64,000 bases of DNA from JACRAR01 sp041674385 (lineage in GTDB: Bacteria > Pseudomonadota > Gammaproteobacteria > Burkholderiales > Rhodocyclaceae). Of the stretch, positions 50,265 through 58,233 are shown piece after piece. The notes below the pieces were generated by a model, which saw only the letters and a list, made by a program, of their open reading frames with translations, was not told the DNA's origin and ran no database searches. Position 1 is the first letter of the stretch, and the number at the start of each line of letters is the position of its first letter. The stretch is taken from assembly GCA_041674385.1 (NCBI GenBank), contig JBAYVU010000003.1:81626-145625 (forward strand), read 5' to 3'. Both the position numbers and the translations under genes were made by a program.

Positions 50265-52190
50265 ATGAATGTCCTTTTCGAAGAGGACGGCGCCTTCAAA
50301 GCCGGCACCGTGCTCGCCGACAACAACACCTCGTTGCAGGTGGAACTCGCTTCGGGCAAACGCAGCAAAGTGAAGGCTGCGGCCGTTTTGCTGCGCTTCG
50401 ATGCGCCGACACCGGCGGAACTGCTCGAACGGGCCGAAGCCGAAGCCGAAAATATCGAACTCGACTTTCTCTGGGAAGTCGGCCCGGACAATGAATTCGG
50501 CTTCGCCGACCTGGCCCGCGAGTATTACGGCCATGTGCCGCTGCCGGCCGAGGCGGCTGGCGTGCTGCTGCGGCTGCATTCGGCGCCGATGTACTTTCAT
50601 CGCAAGGGCCGGGGAAATTTCCGCAAGGCACCACCGGAAATTCTGCAAGCGGCGCTGGCCGGCCTGGAGAAGAAACGTGCACAAGCGCTGGCCATCGAAC
50701 GCATGGCCGGCGCATTGCAGGCCGGGCAGTTGCCGCCGGAACTCCTGCCGCTGCTCGATCAGTTGCTCTACAAGCCGGATCGCAACCGGGCCGAGACCAA
50801 GGCCTGCGAAGCCGCCTGTGCCGAGACCGGCTTGTCGTTGCCGCGCCTGCTGGAGAAATGCGGCGCCATCGCCTCCAGCCACGATTATCTTCTCGGCCGT
50901 TTCCTGTTCGAATTCTTCCCGCAGGGCACGGAATTCGGCGCCCACCCCTCGCCCGCCGACCCAACTGGACTGCCGCGCGCCGCGGTGGCCGCATTCAGCA
51001 TCGACGATGCCCACACCACCGAAATCGACGACGCCTTTTCGGTGACTCCGCAGGCGGCAGGCGGCTGGCGCGTCGGCATCCATATCGCCGCACCGGGCCT
51101 GGCGATTCGCCACGACGACGAATTGGGCATGATCGCACGTGGCCGGCTGTCGACCGTGTATATGCCGGGGCACAAGATCACCATGCTGCCGGACGCCATC
51201 GTCGAACGCTTCACCCTCGCCGCCGGGCGCGAATGTCCGGCCATATCCTTGTATCTCGACGTGACCGGCGACCTGCGCGTGACCGGTCGCGAGACCCGCA
51301 TCGAGACGGTGCCCGTGGTGGCCAACCTGCGGCATCACGACATCGAACCCGTCTTCAACGAAGAAACGCTGGCCGACGGACTGCCGGCGTTTGCGTTCCG
51401 CGACGAGCTCAAGCTGCTATGGGAGCTGGCCTGCGTGCTCGAAGCCGGTCGCGGCAAAACCGGCGCCGTCAATCAGACCGACTACAACTTCGTGGTCGAC
51501 TGGCATGCGACCACGGCCCAGGGACCGGGCCATATCAGCATCAGCCAGCGCCGCCGCGGTTCGCCGCTCGACAAGCTGGTGGCCGAACTGATGATCGCCG
51601 CCAATTCGACCTGGGGCCGCGAGCTGGCCGATGCCGGCATTGCCGCGCTGTATCGGGCGCAGAACGCCGGCAAGGTGCGCATGACCACGGTCGCCGCCGC
51701 CCATGAAGGACTCGGCGTCGATTGCTATGCCTGGTCGTCCTCGCCCTTGCGGCGTTACGTCGACCTGCTCAATCAATGGCAACTGATCGCCTGGCTGCGC
51801 AACGAAACCCCGGCATTCACCGCAAAATCCGAGAACATGCTGGCAGCGCTGCGCGACTTCGAGCTCACCTATGCCGCCTATGCCGAATTCCAGCGCGGCA
51901 TGGAACGCTACTGGTGCCTGCGCTGGCTGCTGCAGGAGAACCAACCACAACCGACCGCACGGGTGCTGCGCGAAGGCCTGGTGCGCGTCGACGATCTGCC
52001 GCTGGTGTTGCGCGTTCCCTCGCTGCCGGCGCTGGAGCGCGGAGCGGGGGTGCGGATCGAGATCGAAAGAGTCGACTTGTTCGAAGCCGAAGCCCGGGCG
52101 CGCTTCGTCGAGATATTAGCCGAGCCTGCCGAAATAGACCCGGTTAACCTCTCTGATGGCGCTTTCGAAGAGCCTACACTGACGGAGTAA
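50265..52190 (+). CDS. RNB-domain exoribonuclease (RNase II/R family)
   Basis: 641 residues, similar in length to RNase II (644) rather than RNase R. The catalytic block reads FSIDDAHTTEIDDAFSV with the acidic residues that hold magnesium. Downstream are VYMPGHKITMLP, the RNB-typical SPLDKLVAELMIAAN and the arginine-bearing WSSSPLRRYVDLLNQ. N-terminal cold-shock-like domain and C-terminal S1-like region (GAGVRIEIERVDLFEAEARARF) are weakly conserved. It degrades RNA 3' to 5'. Confidence 0.9.
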   Translation: MNVLFEEDGAFKAGTVLADNNTSLQVELASGKRSKVKAAAVLLRFDAPTPAELLERAEAEAENIELDFLWEVGPDNEFGFADLAREYYGHVPLPAEAAGVLLRLHSAPMYFHRKGRGNFRKAPPEILQAALAGLEKKRAQALAIERMAGALQAGQLPPELLPLLDQLLYKPDRNRAETKACEAACAETGLSLPRLLEKCGAIASSHDYLLGRFLFEFFPQGTEFGAHPSPADPTGLPRAAVAAFSIDDAHTTEIDDAFSVTPQAAGGWRVGIHIAAPGLAIRHDDELGMIARGRLSTVYMPGHKITMLPDAIVERFTLAAGRECPAISLYLDVTGDLRVTGRETRIETVPVVANLRHHDIEPVFNEETLADGLPAFAFRDELKLLWELACVLEAGRGKTGAVNQTDYNFVVDWHATTAQGPGHISISQRRRGSPLDKLVAELMIAANSTWGRELADAGIAALYRAQNAGKVRMTTVAAAHEGLGVDCYAWSSSPLRRYVDLLNQWQLIAWLRNETPAFTAKSENMLAALRDFELTYAAYAEFQRGMERYWCLRWLLQENQPQPTARVLREGLVRVDDLPLVLRVPSLPALERGAGVRIEIERVDLFEAEARARFVEILAEPAEIDPVNLSDGAFEEPTLTE

Positions 52191-52201
52191 AATCTCCGCT
52201 C

Positions 52202-53101
52202 ATGCTGAGACAGGTTCTCACTCCCCTCGCCTGGCCGGCCCCGCTCGCGCGCATGGCCCCCCCCTCGCGTCACTTGACGCTGGCACTACTGGCCTCGCTG
52301 CTGCTGCATGCCATGGCGCTGTCGATCCATTTCCGTTTGCCGGAAGCGCTGATGCACGCCAAAGACCGTGCGCTCGATGTCATCCTGGTCAATAGCAAGA
52401 GCGCCAGGGCGCCGAGCCAGCCCCAGGCGCGCGCCCAGGCCAACCTCGACGGCGGCGGCAATACCGAAGAGGATGTCCGCATCAGGACGCCCTTGCCGGC
52501 AGCACCAACGATGCGCGAGGGAGACGAACTGACCGCAGCACAACGGCGCATCGTCGAATTGGAAACACGCCAGCAGCAGTTGCTGGCTCAAGCGCACGGC
52601 AGTCCGCCGGTCCGCTCCGCGGAGAGCAAAAAGGACTTGCAGCCGACCCCGCCAGCGGCTTCCGGTCTCGATCTGGCCAGCAAGGCACTGGCCATCGCGC
52701 GCCTGGAGGGACAGATCGATCGCCAGACGGTGGCTTACAATCAGCGTCCCAAGAAACATTTCTTTTCGCCGCGGACCTCGGCGTATCGCTTCGCCCAGTA
52801 CGTCGAAGACTGGCGCCAGAAAGTCGAGCAGATCGGCAACCTCAATTACCCCGAGGCGGCCAAAGGCAAGCTCTACGGCACCCTGGTCATCACGGTCGAG
52901 ATCAATGCCGACGGCACGGTCGCGGTAGCCGAAATCGACCGCTCCTCCGGCAAGAAAATCCTCGACGAAGCCGCGCTGCGAATCGTCCGCCTGGCCGGGC
53001 CGTATGCCGCGTTCCCGCCCGATATCCGTCGCGATACCGATGTCCTCGCCATTACCCGCACCTGGTCGTTCACCCGCGCCGACCTGCTGCAGGCCAATTA
53101 G
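52202..53101 (+). CDS. TonB-like energy transducer
   Basis: 299 residues. A single N-terminal membrane segment (LTLALLASLLLHAMALSI), a polar periplasmic stretch with a coiled-coil-like section (AAQRRIVELETRQQQLLAQ), and a C-terminal TonB domain (YVEDWRQKVEQIGNLNYP, GTLVITVEINADGTV, LDEAALRIVRLAGPYAAFP). It has no Pro-rich rod. Eight consecutive C bases (52257-52264) follow an in-frame ATG at 52253, which is an alternative start. There is no ExbB/ExbD partner directly adjacent; a second TonB with exbBDD is 1.6 kb downstream. Confidence 0.82.
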   Translation: MLRQVLTPLAWPAPLARMAPPSRHLTLALLASLLLHAMALSIHFRLPEALMHAKDRALDVILVNSKSARAPSQPQARAQANLDGGGNTEEDVRIRTPLPAAPTMREGDELTAAQRRIVELETRQQQLLAQAHGSPPVRSAESKKDLQPTPPAASGLDLASKALAIARLEGQIDRQTVAYNQRPKKHFFSPRTSAYRFAQYVEDWRQKVEQIGNLNYPEAAKGKLYGTLVITVEINADGTVAVAEIDRSSGKKILDEAALRIVRLAGPYAAFPPDIRRDTDVLAITRTWSFTRADLLQAN

Positions 53102-53110
53102 CTTGCCGAT

Positions 53111-53956
53111 ATGACCGACCGATACGCCGTGTTCGGCCATCCCATCGCGCACAGCCAGTCGCCGCGGATTCACACGCTGTTCGCAGAACAGACCGGGCAG
53201 GACATGCGCTATCAGGCCATACTCGCCCCGCTCGACGGCTTCGGCGCCAGCGTCCAGGCTTTTATCGCCGCCGGCGGACGCGGCGCCAACGTCACCGTGC
53301 CCTTCAAGGAAGAGGCCTGCCGTCTGGCCGCGCGCCTGAGCGAGCCGGCGCGGGCGGCCGGCGCGGTGAACACGCTGGTCTTCGATGAAAATGGGATATT
53401 CGGCGACAACACCGACGGCGCCGGCATCGTACGCGACATTCGCCACAATCTCCGGCACGAGATTGCCGGAAAGAACGTGCTATTGCTCGGCGCCGGCGGC
53501 GCGGCGCGCGGGACTGTCCTGCCGCTGTTGCGGGAAAATCCCGCACAGCTCATCATCGCCAACCGAACGGCGCAAAAGGCGCGCTTGCTGGCGGATCGAT
53601 TCGCCAGCGCATCGGCATCCTTGCCTGCCGCGATTGCCGTCGACCCGCCTCGGCTACGGGGTTGCGGCTTGACCGACCTCGCCGGACGCCGCTTCGATAT
53701 CGTCATCAACGCCACCTCGGCGGGCCTCAGCGACACCCCGCTGGATATCTCCGACGACGTGTTCGCGCCGAACTGCCTGGCTTACGAGATGGTCTATGGC
53801 AGACAAACGTCTTTCATGGCGCAGGCGCGCAAGGCAAACGCTCAAGTCAGCGACGGCCTCGGCATGCTGGTGGAACAGGCCGCCGCCGCTTTCTACCTGT
53901 GGCGCGGCGTGCAACCGGACACCGCGCCGGTGCTCAAGGCATTGCGCGGCGCATGA
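53111..53956 (+). CDS. aroE: Shikimate dehydrogenase
   Basis: 281 residues. Substrate-binding GHPIAHSQSPRIH at the N-terminus, catalytic Lys in NVTVPFKEEA, GDNTDGAGIVRDI, NADP Rossmann LLGAGGAARG, NRTAQKA and the C-terminal GLGMLVEQAAAAFYLWRG. It reduces 3-dehydroshikimate with NADPH. It overlaps mtgA by 4 bases. Confidence 0.97.
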   Translation: MTDRYAVFGHPIAHSQSPRIHTLFAEQTGQDMRYQAILAPLDGFGASVQAFIAAGGRGANVTVPFKEEACRLAARLSEPARAAGAVNTLVFDENGIFGDNTDGAGIVRDIRHNLRHEIAGKNVLLLGAGGAARGTVLPLLRENPAQLIIANRTAQKARLLADRFASASASLPAAIAVDPPRLRGCGLTDLAGRRFDIVINATSAGLSDTPLDISDDVFAPNCLAYEMVYGRQTSFMAQARKANAQVSDGLGMLVEQAAAAFYLWRGVQPDTAPVLKALRGA

Positions 53957-54648
53957 GCAGACTTGCCCACTGGCTGAAGTGGGGGCTGTTCGCCCTGGTG
54001 ATGCTGGCCTTGCTGGGGCAAGGCTGGTATCTGGGCTGGGTCGTCTGGTGGAAATATGCCGATCCCGGCACGACGCACTTCATGGAAATCCGTCTCGACG
54101 AGGCGCGCGCGAAAAATCCCAAAGCCGAACTCAAGCATCTGTGGCAACCCTACGAGAAAATATCCCGACACCTGAAACGCGCCGTCATCGCCGCCGAAGA
54201 CGACAAGTTCGTCGACCATGAGGGCTTCGATTGGGAAGGCATGCAAAAGGCGTTCGAGAAAAACCAGAAAAAAGGCAAAGTCGTGGCCGGCGGCTCGACC
54301 ATCTCCCAGCAGCTCGCCAAGAACCTGTTTCTCACCCCGTCCAAGACGCCCTGGCGCAAGGCCCAGGAAGCCGTGATCACGTTGATGCTGGAAGCGTTAT
54401 GGGACAAGCGCCGCATCCTCGAGGTGTACCTGAACTCGGTCGAATGGGGCAACGGCATCTTCGGCGCCGAAGCCGCGGCGCGGCGTTACTACAACACCTC
54501 CGCCGCGCAGTTGTCGGCTGAGCAGGCGGCGCGGCTGGCAGTCATGCTGCCGGCGCCGCGGCGCTACGAGAAAAACCCCTATTCGGCCTTCGTCAACGAA
54601 CGCACCCAGATCATCCTGGGACGCATGCAGTATGCCGAGGTGCCCTAG
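53953..54648 (+). CDS. mtgA: Monofunctional peptidoglycan glycosyltransferase
   Basis: 231 residues from ATG 53953 overlapping the aroE stop. One N-terminal membrane helix (LFALVMLALLGQGWYLGWVVWW), then the GT51 motifs AAEDDKFVDHEGFD with the catalytic Glu, GGSTISQQLAKNLFL, and EVYLNSVEWGNGIFGAEAAARRYY. It polymerises lipid II into glycan strands. The stretch after its stop (54649-54670) resembles the 31-base repeat. Confidence 0.96.
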   Translation: MSRLAHWLKWGLFALVMLALLGQGWYLGWVVWWKYADPGTTHFMEIRLDEARAKNPKAELKHLWQPYEKISRHLKRAVIAAEDDKFVDHEGFDWEGMQKAFEKNQKKGKVVAGGSTISQQLAKNLFLTPSKTPWRKAQEAVITLMLEALWDKRRILEVYLNSVEWGNGIFGAEAAARRYYNTSAAQLSAEQAARLAVMLPAPRRYEKNPYSAFVNERTQIILGRMQYAEVP

Positions 54649-54741
54649 TAATCTGGTTTTGGGTATTAACCCGGCAGGCTGCTCCACCCCTTGGTATGGC
54701 CGACAACATATACTGGCGTCTGTTCTGACGATGGAATCTCG

Positions 54742-55371
54742 ATGAGTTACGTGCAACCTCATGACTCCGGCAGGAAATTGACGGGCTTGTTGGCCGTCGT
54801 GCTGCTGCATGCCCTGCTGTTATACGGCCTGGTCAATGGTTTGTCGCGCAAGCTCGTGCAGGTGGTGAGCGAGCCGCTGGAAGCCAGAATCATCGAGGAG
54901 CCGATAGTCGTCCCCGACAAGCCGCCGCCACCGCCGCACAAGGTCATCGCGCCACCGCCGCCTTCCATGCCGCTGCCCGCAGTGCAGATACCGCAACCGG
55001 CGAGCGTTCCGCAAAACACGATCACGACCGTCGCCAGCGCCAGCCCCGTCGAGGCACCGGCCGCACCCGCGCCGCCGGCGGCAAGGCATGTGACCCGATC
55101 TGCGGCGATCGTCAATGCCAGCGCCTGCGAAAAACCGGAGTACCCGTTGGCGGCATTAAGGGCGCAGGAAGAAGGCCGGGTCACGCTGGCTTTCTTGATC
55201 GATGCGGATGGCAAGGTGCTCGAAAGCAAAGTCGAAAAATCGACCGCCACCCGCCGCCTCGACGAAGCGGCGAGAAAAGCGCTGGGCCTGTGCAAGTTCC
55301 AGCCGGCCTTGATCGACGGCAAGCCGGAAAAATCATGGGCACGCATAGAATACGAATGGCGGATCGAGTAG
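54742..55371 (+). CDS. tonB: TonB energy transducer
   Basis: 209 residues from ATG 54742 (MSYVQPHDSGRKL). Membrane anchor LTGLLAVVLLHALLLYGLV, a Pro-rich rod (KPPPPPHKVIAPPPPSMP) and a C-terminal TonB domain (YPLAALRAQEEGRVTLAFLID, LDEAARKALGLCKF). It transmits the proton-motive force to outer-membrane siderophore or vitamin receptors. exbB, exbD and a second exbD follow closely, forming a complete complex. No Fur-box match was seen upstream. Confidence 0.9.
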   Translation: MSYVQPHDSGRKLTGLLAVVLLHALLLYGLVNGLSRKLVQVVSEPLEARIIEEPIVVPDKPPPPPHKVIAPPPPSMPLPAVQIPQPASVPQNTITTVASASPVEAPAAPAPPAARHVTRSAAIVNASACEKPEYPLAALRAQEEGRVTLAFLIDADGKVLESKVEKSTATRRLDEAARKALGLCKFQPALIDGKPEKSWARIEYEWRIE

Positions 55372-55420
55372 TCGTCCCGCTACTGTCGAATTGCCGAACA
55401 CGTTTTCCAGGATGAACAGG

Positions 55421-56200
55421 ATGAGACTCAAACCACAGCTTCGCACTCTTTTGGCGGCATGCCTGACAGGCTTGGCGCTGGCGGCCGCAGGACTGCTGTC
55501 TGACGCGACAGCCTGGGCGCAAAGCCCGGTGCCGGCGGCATTCGAGAATCCCTACGGCATCGACGCCCTCTGGCAACAGGGCGACTTCGTCGCCAAAGGC
55601 ACTTTGATACTCCTCGCCATCATGTCGATAGGCTCTTGGTACATCGGCATCGTCAAGCTCATCGAGCAGGAGAAACTGCTGCAGCAGGCCAAGGAAGCCC
55701 GCAGCAAGTTCTGGCGAACCCGTTCGATCCCGGAAGGCATTCTCACCTTGCAGGAAGACAGCGCCTTTCGCTACCTTGCCGAGGAAGGCAAGAATGCGCT
55801 TGAGCACCACGAAAGCACCCTGCTGGGACAGATCGACCTGAATACCTGGGTCGGCATGTCGATCCAGCGCGCCATCGATACCATCGGCAATCGCTTGCAG
55901 AACGGGCTGGCCTTTCTCGCCACGGTCGGTTCGACCGCTCCGTTCGTCGGGCTGTTCGGTACGGTCTGGGGGATTTACCATGCCTTGACGGCGATCGGCA
56001 TCGCCGGTCAGGCTTCGATCGACAAAGTCGCCGGGCCGGTCGGCGAATCGCTGATCATGACCGCCATGGGGCTGGCCGTGGCGGTCCCGGCGGTGCTGGG
56101 GTACAACTGGCTGGTACGGCGCAACAAGGTGGCCCTGGAACAAATCCGGCACTTCAGCAGCGAACTTCACATGGTGCTGTTGTCGCGCGGCCGTGGCTAA
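55421..56200 (+). CDS. exbB: ExbB proton channel subunit (MotA/TolQ/ExbB)
   Basis: 259 residues from ATG 55421, which has AGGA 8 bases upstream; an ATG at 55412 and a TTG at 55391 lack this. An unusual N-terminal hydrophobic extension resembling a signal sequence (TLLAACLTGLALAAAGLL) precedes TM1 (GTLILLAIMSIGSWYIGIV). The family core is LATVGSTAPFVGLFGTVWGI and ESLIMTAMGLAVAVPAVLGYN. It forms the proton channel with ExbD and drives TonB. Confidence 0.92.
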   Translation: MRLKPQLRTLLAACLTGLALAAAGLLSDATAWAQSPVPAAFENPYGIDALWQQGDFVAKGTLILLAIMSIGSWYIGIVKLIEQEKLLQQAKEARSKFWRTRSIPEGILTLQEDSAFRYLAEEGKNALEHHESTLLGQIDLNTWVGMSIQRAIDTIGNRLQNGLAFLATVGSTAPFVGLFGTVWGIYHALTAIGIAGQASIDKVAGPVGESLIMTAMGLAVAVPAVLGYNWLVRRNKVALEQIRHFSSELHMVLLSRGRG

Positions 56201-56216
56201 ATCGAGGAGCGGATTC

Positions 56217-56648
56217 ATGAGCTTCAATCCGGCGGGGTTCGACACGGGAGAAGACGAGGTCGTCGCGGCGATCAACACCACGCCCCTGGTGGATGTCATG
56301 CTGGTGCTGCTGATCATCTTCCTGATCACGATTCCCGTGGTGGTACACACTGTGAAGGTGCAGCTGCCGCGCGAAGCGAATGTGCCGACCCAGACCAAAC
56401 CGGAGAATATCGTCGTCTCCATCAACCGCGACGGCGACGTTTTCTGGGGCCAGACCTTGGTAGCGGACCAACAACAGTTATTGGAAAAACTCCGGGCCGT
56501 GGCGATCCAGGCCCCCCAGCCGGAAGTGCACATCCGCGGGGATATGGAAGCGCGCTACGAAGCCATCGGCAGGGTGATACTCGCCTGCCAACGCGCCGGT
56601 ATCGTCAAGCTGGGCTTCATCACCGAACCGCCGGTGCGCGGCGGTTGA
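56217..56648 (+). CDS. exbD: ExbD proton channel subunit 1
   Basis: 143 residues from ATG 56217 (GAGGAG 8 bases upstream); the frame opens at 56193 without support. AAINTTPLVDVMLVLLIIFLIT contains the conserved membrane Asp that carries the proton. The C-terminal periplasmic domain is GRVILACQRAGIVKLGFIT. Confidence 0.92.
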   Translation: MSFNPAGFDTGEDEVVAAINTTPLVDVMLVLLIIFLITIPVVVHTVKVQLPREANVPTQTKPENIVVSINRDGDVFWGQTLVADQQQLLEKLRAVAIQAPQPEVHIRGDMEARYEAIGRVILACQRAGIVKLGFITEPPVRGG

Positions 56649-56664
56649 TGGACGGGGGAAAGCG

Positions 56665-57120
56665 ATGGCGATGAACGTCGGCGGCGCGGGTGGTACGGAT
56701 GGCTTGGGTGGCTTGGGCGGCTCGGGCGAACCGGAACTGCTCATCGACATCAACACCACGCCGCTGATCGACGTGATGCTGGTGTTGCTGATCATGCTCA
56801 TCATCACCATCCCGATCCAGACGCATGCGGTGAAAATGAACCTCCCGGTCGATGCCCCGGCGCACAGCGTACCGCCGGAAACAGTGACCATCGTGGTGGA
56901 TGCCGACGGAAGCATCCTCTGGAACGGTCAACTCGTTCCCGGCAAGGCCGAACTGGAAACGCGCATGCACGCCGCTGCCGCCATGACCGAACAACCGGAA
57001 CTGCATTTGCGCCCGCACAAGCTGGTCAAGTACCAGCATGTGGCGATGGTCATGGCAGCGGCCCAACGCCTGGGCCTGAAGAAAGTCGGCGTGATCGGCA
57101 ACGAGCGGTTCGGCAACTGA
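56665..57120 (+). CDS. exbD: ExbD proton channel subunit 2
   Basis: 151 residues. Gly-rich start (NVGGAGGTDGLGGLGGSG), then INTTPLIDVMLVLLIMLIIT with the conserved Asp. A second, divergent ExbD in tandem, as in the exbB-exbD1-exbD2 arrangement of some proteobacteria. GGGGGAAAG precedes the ATG. Confidence 0.92.
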   Translation: MAMNVGGAGGTDGLGGLGGSGEPELLIDINTTPLIDVMLVLLIMLIITIPIQTHAVKMNLPVDAPAHSVPPETVTIVVDADGSILWNGQLVPGKAELETRMHAAAAMTEQPELHLRPHKLVKYQHVAMVMAAAQRLGLKKVGVIGNERFGN

Positions 57121-57156
57121 ACGCGGCGCTTATACACTTATACATCTCCAGACGAC

Positions 57157-58233
57157 ATGAAGTTATGGCTTCCCGGACGATTCCTGAAAAGCCTGGGGCT
57201 GAGGGCGGAGGTATCGCTGAACCGCAGATTCGGCAGGGAATTCATTCCGGCCAAGATAGAGACCTTCTGCATCGAAACGAGCAGTGCGTGCAATCTCAAG
57301 TGCCGCTTTTGCGCTTACGACAAGAAACAAAGCCCAAGGCTGAGCATGAGCAACGAACTGTTCATCGATTGCGTGGAACAGGCCCTCGCGCTTGGCTACA
57401 AGGAGTTTCACCTGACGCCCTGCACCGGGGATGTCTTCATGGACAGGCAGGTGTTCGGGAAATTCGAATATATGGATGCCCGCAAGGAAATCCGCGCCTA
57501 TCATTTCTTCACCAATTTCACCATTCCGGACGAGGCGCAAATCCTGCGCCTGTTGCGCCTGAAGAAGCTCAGCCAATTGACATTGAGCATCTACGGGCAT
57601 GACGAAGAGAGTTTCATCGCCCTGACGCGCTCTTCTCCCAAGATATACCGGCGGCTGCTCTCCAACCTGGAGACCTTGCTTGCCCATCGGTCAAGCTGGC
57701 CGTTCGCGGTCGACATCGGCTTCCGTTCGACTTTCGACGTTCCCCGCGACGGCTCCAGCGAACTGCTCCAGCTGATCAAACGGTTCCGGGCCGCAGGCGT
57801 GGGCGTCCAAAGTTCCCACGGGATTTACAACAACTGGGGCGGATATGTTTCCCAACGGGATGTGGGCGACCTGAATCTGCACATCCTGACTTCCGACGAG
57901 GTCTTCAAGTCCGGCGCTTGCGTCAAACTGTTCGACTCCTTTCAAGTGACCGCTTCGGGAATCGTCAACGGCTGTTCTTGCCGGGACGTGGATTCGTCGC
58001 TGAAGATCGGCGATCTGAACGAGAAGCCGCTCCGGGAAATCCTCTCCGGAAGCAATCCCGATTACCTGAGAATCATCGAAGAGCAGCAAGCGGGGCAATT
58101 CCGGGCCGTCTGCAGGAACTGCGATTATTACCGCAGCATTTACCACCAGCCATCGAATTTCAGAAGAAACAAGATACCCACCCAGACCATGGCTTCGCGC
58201 CTTCTCGCCATCGGCCGACTCAAGCCGGACTGA
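57157..58233 (+). CDS. Radical SAM protein with C-terminal cysteine-rich domain
   Basis: 358 residues. The cluster motif is CNLKCRFC (Cys45, Cys49, Cys52), with downstream ATP/SAM-binding strands (FHLTPCTGDVF). The C-terminal Cys residues (ACVKLFDSF, GCSCRDVDS, CRNCDYY) form a SPASM-like auxiliary-cluster domain. The substrate is unknown; no peptide precursor gene is visible. It starts 36 bases after exbD2 and its end overlaps the convergent yejF stop by 14 bases. Confidence 0.85.
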   Translation: MKLWLPGRFLKSLGLRAEVSLNRRFGREFIPAKIETFCIETSSACNLKCRFCAYDKKQSPRLSMSNELFIDCVEQALALGYKEFHLTPCTGDVFMDRQVFGKFEYMDARKEIRAYHFFTNFTIPDEAQILRLLRLKKLSQLTLSIYGHDEESFIALTRSSPKIYRRLLSNLETLLAHRSSWPFAVDIGFRSTFDVPRDGSSELLQLIKRFRAAGVGVQSSHGIYNNWGGYVSQRDVGDLNLHILTSDEVFKSGACVKLFDSFQVTASGIVNGCSCRDVDSSLKIGDLNEKPLREILSGSNPDYLRIIEEQQAGQFRAVCRNCDYYRSIYHQPSNFRRNKIPTQTMASRLLAIGRLKPD

